Assembly (NCBI GenBank): GCA_017428325.1
Contig: JAFRRA010000001.1
Location: forward strand, 1 to 64,000
Direction: 5' to 3'
Length of the DNA stretch: 64,000 nt
Source: Bacteroidales bacterium
Lineage (GTDB): Bacteria > Bacteroidota > Bacteroidia > Bacteroidales > UBA932
The position numbers and the translations under genes are program-made. Under the pieces are notes generated by a model, which saw only the letters and a program-made list of their open reading frames with translations, made no database searches and was not told where the DNA came from. Of this stretch, positions 1 to 8,964 are shown piece after piece; position 1 is the stretch's first letter; the number at the start of each line of letters is the position of its first letter.

Positions 1-63
1 ACTGAGCTATGACACCATCGGTTTGGGAGTGCAAATATAGAGATTATTTTTATTTTTGCAACT

Positions 64-2130
64 ATGGACGCTGTATTTGTTTCATATGCCTCTGTCATTC
101 TCCCGATAAAGTTTGAGGAGGAGGTTTTCTACGGGGTGACGGAAGGGATGGGAGACATTTTGACTGGAAGCTGGGTGGATGTGGAATTCGGCGGAAGAAG
201 CCTGCAAGGGGTTGTCAGGAGGACGGTTCTGTGGAACAGCCTTCCGTCAAAGAGCAGAAGCTTGGAAATAAAACCTGTCCTGAAAGTGCTGGACAGAACT
301 CCTGTCGCAGTATCCGAGATAAGGTTCTGGGATGTTGTCGCAAGATATTATCTGTGCACAACCGGAGAAGTGTTCAAGGCCGCATATCCTATCCTCAGCG
401 TAAGGCAGCAGGAAGTGTCTTCCCACCGCAAGCCAGAAGACGTTATGAACGCCGTAAAGGAGCTGAAGGAGGAAATAGAGCTGTCCGAAGCCCAGACAGA
501 AGCCTTCAGGAAGATAGAAGAAAAGATTTCCACCAAGACAATACTTCTTGAGGGAGTGACGGGAAGCGGCAAGACGGAAATCTACATCAAGCTCATAGAC
601 AAGTATCTGAAAGACGGTAAGGATGTGCTGTACCTTGTTCCTGAGATAGCTATGGGCAATTATCTTCATTCAAGACTTAAGAAACACTATGGAGACAGGT
701 TGCTCTGTTTCCATTCCTCAGTTACCCAGGCTGCAAAGAAACTCATAAGGGATACCCTGGTGTTCAAGGGCACAGGGGAATGCCCTCGCAAGCCCCTTGT
801 GGTGCTGGGTACGCGCAGTTCCATCTTCCTGCCGCTGGAAAACCTGGGCCTTGTGGTAATTGACGAGGAGCACGACCAGAGCTACAAGCAGGAAGATCCG
901 GCTCCGCGATACAACGGACGGGATGCCGCCCTTCTGCTGGCACAGATGCACGGAGCAAATGTGCTGCTTGGAAGCGCAACCCCGTCGTTTGAAAGCCTTT
1001 ACAACTGCTTTACAAGGAAATTCCACAAGGTTGTCCTCAAAGAGAAATACTTCTCGTCCCCGGCTCCTGAAGTCACGGTCATAGACACCATCTGGACAAG
1101 GAAAAGCCACCAGATGAAAGGCAGCTTCTCCCAGCAGCTGATCAATCTTATAGAAAAGACAATCGCCGAGAAAAAGCAGGTACTTGTGTTCCGAAACATA
1201 AGGTCCTATTCTCCGGTGGTACAGTGCGCAAACTGCGGAGAGACTGTAAAGTGCCCGCACTGCAATGTTCCAATGAGTTATCACCGTTACGACAATACTC
1301 TAAGGTGCCACTGGTGCGAGTACAAGGCACCGTTCTCCCCTGCCTGCCCGTCCTGCGGAGAAAAGGCACTGGAGCTGAGGGGAGCAGGCACGGAAAAGAT
1401 CGAGGAAGAACTGAAGGAACTGTTCCCGCTGGCAAGGATAGCCCGCTACGATGCTGACATAGCCAAGAGCAAGAAAGAGGCGGAAAAGGTTCTTTCGGAC
1501 TTCGCCCAAGGCAATACGGATATTCTTGTGGGAACCCAGATGACAAGCAAGGGATTCGACTTTGAGAGCCTGGCACTTGTGGCTGTAATCCAGGCAGATA
1601 CCATACTCTCACAACAGGATTTCAGGGCAGACGAGAAAGCGATGCAGCTTTTCGTGCAGCTTCTGGGAAGGAGCGGAAGGAGAAACGGGCGCGGCCATCT
1701 TGTAATCCAGACCAACCAGAAGAACCATCCGGTAATTCAGGAAATCAAGTCCATGGCGGAACGCCTGCAGGACTCCAGCCACGCAGAAGAAAGCGCATCC
1801 GGCAATATGATGGCTGAAAGGAACATGTATTGTTTCCCTCCGTTTGTAAGGCTTGTAAACGTAATCCTCAGGAACAAGAACTACCATAAACTGGAAACTG
1901 CCGCAAATTCCCTCTCCCATGTTCTGAAGAATTCAAGGGCTTTCTCCGCGATGGAAGTCAGCGGCCCGTTCCCTCCGAGGATGGAAAAACTCAGGGACGA
2001 GTACCAGCTTTGCTTCTCGATAAAGTTTGCAAAGGACGCCAGGCTTCAGGCCAACAAGGACGCCCTGAAAAAAGTGATTTCCCTTATGAAACTCCCCGTC
2101 CAGACAATTATTGACGTGGATCCTGTCTAA
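64..2130 (+). CDS. priA: Primosomal protein N' (PriA replication-restart helicase)
   Basis: PriA binds stalled or collapsed replication forks and reloads the replisome. The 688-residue protein has an N-terminal 3'-end DNA-binding domain (about 1-105), a superfamily 2 helicase core with Walker A GVTGSGKT (164-171), a DEEH box and GSATP motif, then a zinc-binding insert with paired CxxC motifs (CANC, CPHC, CHWC, CPSC; about 389-440) and a C-terminal helicase lobe. Length is close to E. coli PriA and shorter than many Bacteroidota homologues. The start at 64 is supported because the family's conserved N-terminal strand (SYASVILPI) follows at once. A -7-like TATTTTTG lies at 51-58, so the leader would be extremely short if that promoter is used. 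The stop codon abuts the stop of the convergent lipid kinase gene. Confidence 0.95.
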   Translation: MDAVFVSYASVILPIKFEEEVFYGVTEGMGDILTGSWVDVEFGGRSLQGVVRRTVLWNSLPSKSRSLEIKPVLKVLDRTPVAVSEIRFWDVVARYYLCTTGEVFKAAYPILSVRQQEVSSHRKPEDVMNAVKELKEEIELSEAQTEAFRKIEEKISTKTILLEGVTGSGKTEIYIKLIDKYLKDGKDVLYLVPEIAMGNYLHSRLKKHYGDRLLCFHSSVTQAAKKLIRDTLVFKGTGECPRKPLVVLGTRSSIFLPLENLGLVVIDEEHDQSYKQEDPAPRYNGRDAALLLAQMHGANVLLGSATPSFESLYNCFTRKFHKVVLKEKYFSSPAPEVTVIDTIWTRKSHQMKGSFSQQLINLIEKTIAEKKQVLVFRNIRSYSPVVQCANCGETVKCPHCNVPMSYHRYDNTLRCHWCEYKAPFSPACPSCGEKALELRGAGTEKIEEELKELFPLARIARYDADIAKSKKEAEKVLSDFAQGNTDILVGTQMTSKGFDFESLALVAVIQADTILSQQDFRADEKAMQLFVQLLGRSGRRNGRGHLVIQTNQKNHPVIQEIKSMAERLQDSSHAEESASGNMMAERNMYCFPPFVRLVNVILRNKNYHKLETAANSLSHVLKNSRAFSAMEVSGPFPPRMEKLRDEYQLCFSIKFAKDARLQANKDALKKVISLMKLPVQTIIDVDPV

Positions 2131-3075
2131 CTACATCTTATAGGAAGATCCCACCACAACCTTGATGCTCTTGGGAACAAGGGCGAACCTGAACGGAGAG
2201 GTGCCAACGGCTTCTCCGTCTATCTCTATCCTGGTTTCGGGTTCTGTATGGATCTCTATTGTACGGCACTGCTTGAAAAGGACTTCCGGCAAAGTGTAGA
2301 TCTTTCCTGAATACAGAAGTTTGAAGTTCCTCATAACCTTGAGTTTGGACATGTCGGTTATGACTGTCAGGTCCAGCAGACCGTCGTCAATGGCGGCATT
2401 AGGTGTCTGCTGCATACCGCCTCCGTTAAACCTTCCGATACCTACGGCTCCCGAGAACACCTGTCCGCTGTAAAAAGTCTCACCGTCCGCAATGATGTCA
2501 AAATGGTTGTTCCTGTATTTTAAAAGCGTATTGAAAGTGCTTCTCAGATAAAGCCCCTTGCCGTACTTGCCCTGATCCTTGAGATTGTTGTACTTGAGAT
2601 TGACCACGGCGTCAAAGCCCAGGCCGGCCACATTTGCCATATACCTTACGTGAGGAACCCTGGTCTCGAAGAACTCAACCTTTCCCACATCCTGAAGGAC
2701 AGTCCTTTTCTGGACAAGGGCGTCTACCGCCTCGGAATAAGTTGTGGAAATACCGTACATCCTGATCCAGTCGTTACCGGTACCGGTAGGTATAACCGCC
2801 AGGAAAATATCTGTTGTGGGTACTGTCTTCTGGATGAAGATTCCGTTTACTACCTCGTGGATCGTACCGTCACCACCCACCGCCACGATATGGCGGTACC
2901 CCTTGTTTATGGCATTTACGGTAAGTTCTATGGCATGAAACTTATGCTCGGTGAACACGCAGGTGAACTTCAACCCGCTGTTATACATAAGGTTGGATAT
3001 AACAGGCCAGTCCTTGAGCCCGCGCCCGCTTCCCGCCTTGGGATTCACTATCACCATCCAGCTTTCGGTAGTCAT
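2131..3075 (-). CDS. Diacylglycerol/sphingosine-type lipid kinase (YegS/DagK family)
   Basis: Cytosolic or membrane-associated kinase that phosphorylates a lipid hydroxyl with ATP. The 314-residue protein carries the DAGK catalytic signature: NPKAGSGRG near the N-terminus (11-19), GGDGT (67-71) and GTGNDW, followed by the beta-rich C-terminal domain of the family ending in an IDGE motif. The true substrate (diacylglycerol, undecaprenol or sphingoid base) cannot be told from sequence. Bacteroidales make sphingolipids, so a sphingosine-kinase-like role is possible but unproven. A -7-like TATTTTTG on the minus strand (3084-3091) precedes the gene. An internal Met at codon 7 is an alternative start. 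Convergent with priA with no intergenic bases. Confidence 0.85.
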   Translation of the reverse strand: MTTESWMVIVNPKAGSGRGLKDWPVISNLMYNSGLKFTCVFTEHKFHAIELTVNAINKGYRHIVAVGGDGTIHEVVNGIFIQKTVPTTDIFLAVIPTGTGNDWIRMYGISTTYSEAVDALVQKRTVLQDVGKVEFFETRVPHVRYMANVAGLGFDAVVNLKYNNLKDQGKYGKGLYLRSTFNTLLKYRNNHFDIIADGETFYSGQVFSGAVGIGRFNGGGMQQTPNAAIDDGLLDLTVITDMSKLKVMRNFKLLYSGKIYTLPEVLFKQCRTIEIHTEPETRIEIDGEAVGTSPFRFALVPKSIKVVVGSSYKM

Positions 3076-3158
3076 AACGGATACAAAAATAATAAAATCA
3101 CCAATGCAAAGGAATACCCGATTTTTTTGCTATTTTTGTTGGGTTATGAGATAATGAT

Positions 3159-3944
3159 ATGGGTAAAGTAATTTCAATAGCAAACCAGAAGGGCGGAGTG
3201 GGCAAAACCACAACCGCTATCAACCTGGCCGCATCGCTTGCCGTGCTGGAGAAAAAGACTCTGCTGATAGATGCGGATCCCCAGGCCAATGCTACTTCAG
3301 GACTGAATTTCAACCCGAACTCTACAGACAAGAAAACCATATATGAAGTTCTGATAGGAACCAGGCAGATAGACGAAATCCTGCTGGAGACCGAGATTAA
3401 GAACCTCTACGTGGCCCCGTCACACATCAATCTGGCGGGAGCGGAAATAGAGCTGGTTGAAGAGATAGAGTCCCAGGAAGACAGGGCCAATGTCCTGAAA
3501 AACTCCATAGCGCACATAAGGGACAAGTTCGATTTCATAATCATAGACTGCGCCCCTTCCCTGGCTACGGTAACTATCAATGCACTTGTGGCATCCGATT
3601 CCGTGATAATCCCTATCCAGAGCGAATTCTTTGCACTGGAAGGCCTGGGCAAACTGCTCAACACAATTAAGCTGACGCAGATGGAACTGAATCCGGACCT
3701 GACCATAGAAGGCTTCCTGCTGACTATGTTCGACTCCAGGCTCAGGCTTGCCAACCAGGTTGCCGAGGATGTTAGGCGCCACTTCGGGGCTATGGTTTTC
3801 GAGACTATTATCAACCGAAACGTAAGGCTCAGCGAAGCGCCAAGCCACGGAAAGCCGGTAATCCTGTACGACGCGATGAGCAACGGCTCCAACAATTACC
3901 TTAACCTGGCCAAGGAAGTTATAGCCAAGAACCAGAAGTTATGA
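3159..3944 (+). CDS. parA: ParA/Soj chromosome-partitioning ATPase
   Basis: Deviant Walker A ATPase that moves ParB-parS complexes over the nucleoid. The 261-residue protein begins almost directly with the ParA P-loop KGGVGKTT (11-18), followed by the DADPQ switch and the IIDCAPS motif. Its length and lack of an N-terminal HTH match the chromosomal Soj type rather than plasmid ParA. It overlaps parB by 4 bases (ATGA), indicating translational coupling. A -7-like TATTTTTG at 3131-3138 precedes it, divergent from the lipid kinase gene. No parS-like palindrome was recognised nearby by eye. Confidence 0.93.
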   Translation: MGKVISIANQKGGVGKTTTAINLAASLAVLEKKTLLIDADPQANATSGLNFNPNSTDKKTIYEVLIGTRQIDEILLETEIKNLYVAPSHINLAGAEIELVEEIESQEDRANVLKNSIAHIRDKFDFIIIDCAPSLATVTINALVASDSVIIPIQSEFFALEGLGKLLNTIKLTQMELNPDLTIEGFLLTMFDSRLRLANQVAEDVRRHFGAMVFETIINRNVRLSEAPSHGKPVILYDAMSNGSNNYLNLAKEVIAKNQKL

Positions 3945-4849
3945 CAGCAAAGAACAGCAAAGTACCTGGAAGAGGCCTGGGAAGAGGATTGGACTCACTG
4001 ATTCCCGGAGCGGGCTCAGAAGGCGGAATTCAGCCCGAAAGGACCGCCTCCCCTCTGACGGCAATCAGGGAACTGGATTTGGATCAGATAGCCCCAAATC
4101 CTTTCCAGCCACGCAGCGATTTCGACAGGGAAAAACTTCAGGAACTGACGGATTCAATCGCCCGTATGGGAGTCATCCAGCCTATTACGGTAAAGAAGGT
4201 TTCCATAGGAAGATACCAGATAATCAGCGGAGAAAGAAGATTCAGGGCCAGCAAGGCGGCGGGCCTTAAGACCATACCGGCATATGTAAAGGATGCCGGA
4301 GAGAATTCCATGCTGGAAATGGCCCTTGTTGAAAATATCCAGAGAGAAGACCTGGATCCTATTGACATTGCCATCAGTTTCCAGAGACTTATCGAAGAGT
4401 GCAATCTAACCCAGGAAGCCCTGTCTCCGAGAGTGGGAAAGAACAGGGCCACCATTGCCAACTACCTCAGGCTCCTTAAACTCCAGCCTGAAATCCAGCT
4501 GGCCGTCAAAAGCGGCGCCATCACGATGGGACACGCCAAGGCTCTGCTGGGAGTGGAAGACGGGAACCTCCAGAAGAGGATAGTTGACAGCATCATCGCC
4601 GATGACCTGTCTGTAAGGCAGACAGAGGAAATCGTAAGGAAACTTCTTGCGCCTAAGGCAGAAAAAGTCAGGAAAGTCGCTTTCAAGCCCGGTCAGGCCG
4701 GAATATCGGCTGAAAAGATCCTGGGCAAGTGGTTCGGTAAAGTTACGGTAAAAGCAAAGGAGAAGGGAGGAGAAGTGATTCTCAAATATCGCGATGAAAA
4801 TGAACTCGCTTCCTTCCTGAATGTGCTTAAGGAACATAATTTGCAATAA
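3941..4849 (+). CDS. parB: ParB/Spo0J chromosome-partitioning protein (CTPase)
   Basis: ParB binds parS and spreads as a CTP-dependent clamp, working with ParA. The 302-residue protein shows the N-terminal GRGLGRGLDSLIP box that contacts ParA, the PNPFQPR segment, the GERRFRA CTP/catalytic motif (97-103) and a central HTH (about 140-190), then a C-terminal dimerisation domain. Its start ATG overlaps the parA stop. The downstream DUF5683 and lytic transglycosylase genes follow at 9 and 21 bases, the usual order in Bacteroidota, so the four are probably one operon. Confidence 0.93.
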   Translation: MTAKNSKVPGRGLGRGLDSLIPGAGSEGGIQPERTASPLTAIRELDLDQIAPNPFQPRSDFDREKLQELTDSIARMGVIQPITVKKVSIGRYQIISGERRFRASKAAGLKTIPAYVKDAGENSMLEMALVENIQREDLDPIDIAISFQRLIEECNLTQEALSPRVGKNRATIANYLRLLKLQPEIQLAVKSGAITMGHAKALLGVEDGNLQKRIVDSIIADDLSVRQTEEIVRKLLAPKAEKVRKVAFKPGQAGISAEKILGKWFGKVTVKAKEKGGEVILKYRDENELASFLNVLKEHNLQ

Positions 4850-4858
4850 GACAGGATC

Positions 4859-5806
4859 GTGAGCATTAAAAGACACATATCAGGATTTGCGGTTGCCTTG
4901 ATGGCGGTAATGCTAAGCAGTACAGTTTCTTACGCCCAGTTCAATCCAAATTCCAACGCCGCGGGAACGATGCGCTCGACTCTGGACAGTATGATTGACA
5001 CCACGGAATATGAAGTGGATTCCACGGTACGCCAGTTCACGATAAAGAGGTTCATCAACTCACTCGCCCATAAGGATTCTATGACCTTGTCCAATACCTT
5101 CTTCGGGGCAATGGTTCTTCCGGGTACCGGACAGATCTACAACCGTGACTACTGGAAGCTTCCTGTAGTTTATGGCACCCTCGGAGGATGCATCGGAGGA
5201 GCCGTGGCTTTCAACCAGAAATGGAAAAAGAACGGCCTCAACAAAGACAGGGAAACGCGTAACCTGTTCATCTGGGGAGCAGTGGCAAGCTACTGGGGGC
5301 AGCTTATGGATGTGACTGTAAGCTACAAATCCTACGAGAAGCCGCTCCCTGCTCGGGCTTCTTTCTATGCTTCCTTGCTTCCTGGCTTGGGCCAGGCTTA
5401 CAACGGAGACTACTGGCATATCCCGATTTACTATGCCGGATTCACAATCAGCGGCTACTGCTGGGCTTTCAACCAGAAACAGTACAAACGCTACAGGAAG
5501 ATGTACAGGGAATATGGGGAAGGCACCTACACCGGAAATGTTACGCCGGAGAATATGGTCTGGTTCAGAGACTATTACCGTAGAAACAGGGATTACTCGG
5601 TGCTTTCCACAGCACTCATCTACATACTGAATGTAATAGACGCGAACGTGTTTGCCCATTTCTCCCATTTCGACATTTCGGACGACATAACATTCAATGT
5701 CCATCCGGAAGTGATAATGCCGGAAATGCCCACTACCGGGTTCTACACATACAACCCGGCATATAACAGCGCCAAGGTGGGACTCACCCTGGACATAACT
5801 TTTTAG
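4859..5806 (+). CDS. DUF5683 envelope protein downstream of parAB
   Basis: A 315-residue exported protein of unknown function. The N-terminus (1-26) is a signal peptide ending SYAQ. Two similar blocks follow, each with a PG.GQ.YN.DYW motif and a hydrophobic stretch (PGTGQIYNRDYW and PGLGQAYNGDYW), which is characteristic of DUF5683. The start is GTG at 4859. The gene sits 9 bases after parB and 21 before the transglycosylase, a common Bacteroidota arrangement suggesting a link between the envelope and segregation or wall turnover (inference). Confidence 0.82.
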   Translation: MSIKRHISGFAVALMAVMLSSTVSYAQFNPNSNAAGTMRSTLDSMIDTTEYEVDSTVRQFTIKRFINSLAHKDSMTLSNTFFGAMVLPGTGQIYNRDYWKLPVVYGTLGGCIGGAVAFNQKWKKNGLNKDRETRNLFIWGAVASYWGQLMDVTVSYKSYEKPLPARASFYASLLPGLGQAYNGDYWHIPIYYAGFTISGYCWAFNQKQYKRYRKMYREYGEGTYTGNVTPENMVWFRDYYRRNRDYSVLSTALIYILNVIDANVFAHFSHFDISDDITFNVHPEVIMPEMPTTGFYTYNPAYNSAKVGLTLDITF

Positions 5807-5827
5807 AAATTTGAAAAACAATAAGAT

Positions 5828-7465
5828 ATGAGAACGAGAAGATTTGCCATTTTGTTGCTGGCGGGAATGATTCTGATGGGATTCTGCACTCAGTCATACG
5901 CCCAGACAAGGAAAGACCTCCTTAAGGAGAACCAGAAACTCAGACGCACGATCGACTCCCTCCAGCGTCTGCTGGAAGACAGTGAAATAGAATTGACCGA
6001 CACATCCACAAGCGGTGATACCATAAATCCAGGCAACATCGGTTTTCTCAACTCTGAGCTTTACGAGAACCTGTCACCTGAGGCAAATCAGGACAGCCTT
6101 CTGAGCATCTACTATCTGCAAAGGCAGATGGCAACGGCCAATCTGCCGGCAGTAGAAGATGTGGAAAACGCAAACTATACCAGCAACATTCCGGACGAGG
6201 TATATATAGAGAACCTGAAGAAGATGAATTCATTCATCTCCCTGCCTTACAACAGCGTGGTAAAGAACTACATAATCCTCTACACGGAAAGGATGCCGAA
6301 GAGAGCCGCATCCATGCTGGGACTGGCTTCCTACTATCTTCCGATTTTCGAGAACATCTTTGATTCCTACGGCCTTCCTAAAGAGCTGGCTGCAATGGCA
6401 ATCATAGAGTCCGCACTGAATCCGTTCGCTGTTTCAAGCGCCAACGCAAAAGGCCTCTGGCAGTTCATCTATTCTGCTGCAAAGCAGTATAACCTTCAGG
6501 TTGACTCCTACATAGACGAAAGATTCGACCCTGAAAAGAGCTGCGACGCCGCAGCAAGGTTCCTCAAGGATTCCTATACTATTTTCGGCGACTGGGCACT
6601 TGCCATTTCATCCTACAACTGCGGACCGGGAAACGTGAACAAGGCTATCAAGAGAGCGGGAAGCAGGGATTTCTGGGCTATCTATCCTTACCTTCCAAAA
6701 GAGACCAGAGGATATATGCCGTCATTTGTGGGAGCGCTGTACATGCTCAAATATTACCAGAACTACAACATAGTTCCTGACAAGCCTACAATGCCGGCTC
6801 ACGTAGACACTTTCATGATCCACAAGAACCTGCACTTCGAACAGATTTCCGAGGTTATCGGCATTCCAGTCCAGGAACTCCGCGAACTCAATCCTCAGTA
6901 TCTTAGAGACATCATACCGGGCGACAGCAAGGGAATGCTCCTGAGACTCCCTTACAATTATACGGCTCCTTTCGTTGACAACGAAAAGACCATCTACAGC
7001 TACAAAGACAGTATTTTCTTCAACCCTATCGTATACAGCCGTTACAAGAGCGGTGACGACAGCGGAGCCACGAGGATATACCATAAGGTCAGAAAGGGCC
7101 AGACTCTGGCTTCGATTGCAAAGAAATACGGCGTGACCGTAGCCCAAATCAAGGACTGGAACAACATGTCTGCCAAGACTAAGTCTGTAAAGACCGGGCG
7201 CACCCTGATTATCTATCGCAACGCTGTATCAAACCCTCCACGCTCTTCATCTTCCGCCTCAAGCGGTTCAGGCAGTTCTTCATCCAAGTCTAACGGTAGT
7301 TCCGCTAAAAGTTCAGGAGGTGCAAAGTATTACACTGTAAAGAAGGGAGACACCCTATATGGCATCGCAAGGAAAAACAACATAAGCCTGAACGAACTGC
7401 TGAAACTTAACGGCCTTACCGCCAAGTCCACAATCCACGCAGGAAAGAAACTACGTGTCAAATAA
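5828..7465 (+). CDS. mltD: MltD-type membrane-bound lytic transglycosylase with two LysM domains
   Basis: Periplasmic enzyme cleaving peptidoglycan glycan strands with formation of anhydro-MurNAc. The 545 residues comprise a signal peptide (1-25), a coiled region, an SLT domain with the catalytic glutamate in AIIESALNP (E194) and the GLWQF and SSYNCGPG motifs, and two C-terminal LysM repeats (about 418-461 and 500-543) separated by a long Ser/Gly linker. The LysM domains anchor the enzyme to glycan. The next gene starts only 6 bases after the stop. Confidence 0.9.
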   Translation: MRTRRFAILLLAGMILMGFCTQSYAQTRKDLLKENQKLRRTIDSLQRLLEDSEIELTDTSTSGDTINPGNIGFLNSELYENLSPEANQDSLLSIYYLQRQMATANLPAVEDVENANYTSNIPDEVYIENLKKMNSFISLPYNSVVKNYIILYTERMPKRAASMLGLASYYLPIFENIFDSYGLPKELAAMAIIESALNPFAVSSANAKGLWQFIYSAAKQYNLQVDSYIDERFDPEKSCDAAARFLKDSYTIFGDWALAISSYNCGPGNVNKAIKRAGSRDFWAIYPYLPKETRGYMPSFVGALYMLKYYQNYNIVPDKPTMPAHVDTFMIHKNLHFEQISEVIGIPVQELRELNPQYLRDIIPGDSKGMLLRLPYNYTAPFVDNEKTIYSYKDSIFFNPIVYSRYKSGDDSGATRIYHKVRKGQTLASIAKKYGVTVAQIKDWNNMSAKTKSVKTGRTLIIYRNAVSNPPRSSSSASSGSGSSSSKSNGSSAKSSGGAKYYTVKKGDTLYGIARKNNISLNELLKLNGLTAKSTIHAGKKLRVK

Positions 7466-7471
7466 AACCAT

Positions 7472-8953
7472 ATGCTTAGAAGAATACGTGTCCTTCTTGC
7501 CACCATCTTCTTCATCCTTATAACGCTGCTGTTCCTGGACTTTACCGGAACACTTCACAGGTTCTTCGGATGGATGGCAAAGATCCAGTTCCTGCCGGCT
7601 GTGCTGGCATTGAATGTAATCATCATCGCCGCCCTTCTACTACTGACAATAGTATTCGGAAGAATATATTGCTCAGTGATTTGTCCTCTGGGTATCCTTC
7701 AGGATGTCTTCGGATGGATGGGCAAGCGCGCAAAGAAAAACCGCTACACATATTCCAAGGCCAAGAACTGGCTGAGGTACGGTGTGCTGGGTATTTTTAT
7801 TCTGGCAATCATTTTCGGAGTTGCAAGCCTGGTTGCCCTGCTGGCCCCTTACAGTTCCTTCGGAAGGATTGCCCAGAACCTGTTCTCCCCGGTTTACACC
7901 TGGGGCAACAATGTCCTGGCATATTTCGCCGAGAGGGCAAACAGCTACACTTTCTACCACAAGGACGTGTGGATCAGGTCTCTTCCTACCTTTATCATAG
8001 CCGCAGCAACTTTTGTTGTCCTGCTGGTGCTTGCCTGGAGAAACGGAAGAACATACTGCAACACAATCTGCCCGGTGGGAACGGTGCTTAGTTTCTTTGC
8101 CAGGTTCTCCATCTTCCGCCCGGTAATAGACAAGAGCAAATGCGTCAATTGCAATCTGTGCGTAAAGAACTGCAAGGCTTCCTGCATAGACATCAAGAAC
8201 CACAAGATAGACTATTCCAGATGCGTTGTCTGCGGAGACTGTATCTCCAAGTGCAAAAAAGATGCAATCACCTATACTGCAAAACGTTATAAAGAAGAAC
8301 CTGTCGCTGAGAAAACTTCTGGAATGGAAAGACGGTCTTTTATCGCGACAACTGCCGTCTTGGCTGCGAGCGCTGCAGCCGCCAGGGCTCAAGACAAGCT
8401 CACCGATGGAGGCCTTGCCCCGATAATCCCGAAGGAAGTCCTCAAGAGAGAAACAGAGATAACTCCTCCAGGCTCCGTAGGAATGAACCATCTAACAAGC
8501 CATTGCACCGGCTGTCAGCTATGCGTTGCAGTCTGCCCTAACAAGGTGCTCAGGCCGTCATCTGACCTTATGACACTGATGCAGCCGAGGTCTTCATACG
8601 AAAAAGGCTATTGCCGCCCGGAATGCACCAAGTGCTCCGAGGTCTGCCCTGCGGGAGCAATCAAGAAGATAACCAGGGAGGAGAAATCCTCAATCCAGAT
8701 AGGCCACGCAGTCTGGGACGGAGGGCTTTGTCTCCCTATGACAGACAATATCCATTGCGGAAACTGTGCAAGGCATTGCCCTACAGGCGCTATCTCCCTT
8801 GTTGAAGTGGATCCGGATGATGAGAAGGGACCAAAATTCCCGGTTGTGGACGAGACAAAATGCATAGGTTGCGGAGCCTGCGAATATGTATGTCCTGTTC
8901 GCCCGCTGAGCGCAATATACGTGGAAGGACATCAGCAGCATAAACTAATCTAA
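7472..8953 (+). CDS. NapH/NapG-like membrane 4Fe-4S electron-transfer protein (fused architecture)
   Basis: A 493-residue redox protein. The first half has several transmembrane helices and two CxxxCP motifs (YCSVICPLG, YCNTICPVG), then two ferredoxin-type clusters (CVNCNLCVKNC, CVVCGDCISKC), which is the layout of NapH. Around residue 284 comes a twin-arginine stretch, MERRSFIATTAVLAA, followed by four more cysteine clusters (CTGCQLCVAVC, CTKCSEVC, CGNCARHC, CIGCGACEYVC), which is the layout of NapG. It probably shuttles electrons between the quinone pool and a periplasmic acceptor; the partner is unknown. The next gene, also with a twin-arginine leader, starts 11 bases downstream and may be that partner. 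Confidence 0.82.
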   Translation: MLRRIRVLLATIFFILITLLFLDFTGTLHRFFGWMAKIQFLPAVLALNVIIIAALLLLTIVFGRIYCSVICPLGILQDVFGWMGKRAKKNRYTYSKAKNWLRYGVLGIFILAIIFGVASLVALLAPYSSFGRIAQNLFSPVYTWGNNVLAYFAERANSYTFYHKDVWIRSLPTFIIAAATFVVLLVLAWRNGRTYCNTICPVGTVLSFFARFSIFRPVIDKSKCVNCNLCVKNCKASCIDIKNHKIDYSRCVVCGDCISKCKKDAITYTAKRYKEEPVAEKTSGMERRSFIATTAVLAASAAAARAQDKLTDGGLAPIIPKEVLKRETEITPPGSVGMNHLTSHCTGCQLCVAVCPNKVLRPSSDLMTLMQPRSSYEKGYCRPECTKCSEVCPAGAIKKITREEKSSIQIGHAVWDGGLCLPMTDNIHCGNCARHCPTGAISLVEVDPDDEKGPKFPVVDETKCIGCGACEYVCPVRPLSAIYVEGHQQHKLI

Positions 8954-8964
8954 GAGCCAAGGAT

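Noticed and set aside
3100..4900. parS site near parAB
   Set aside because: No convincing palindrome of the parS type was seen in or around the operon.
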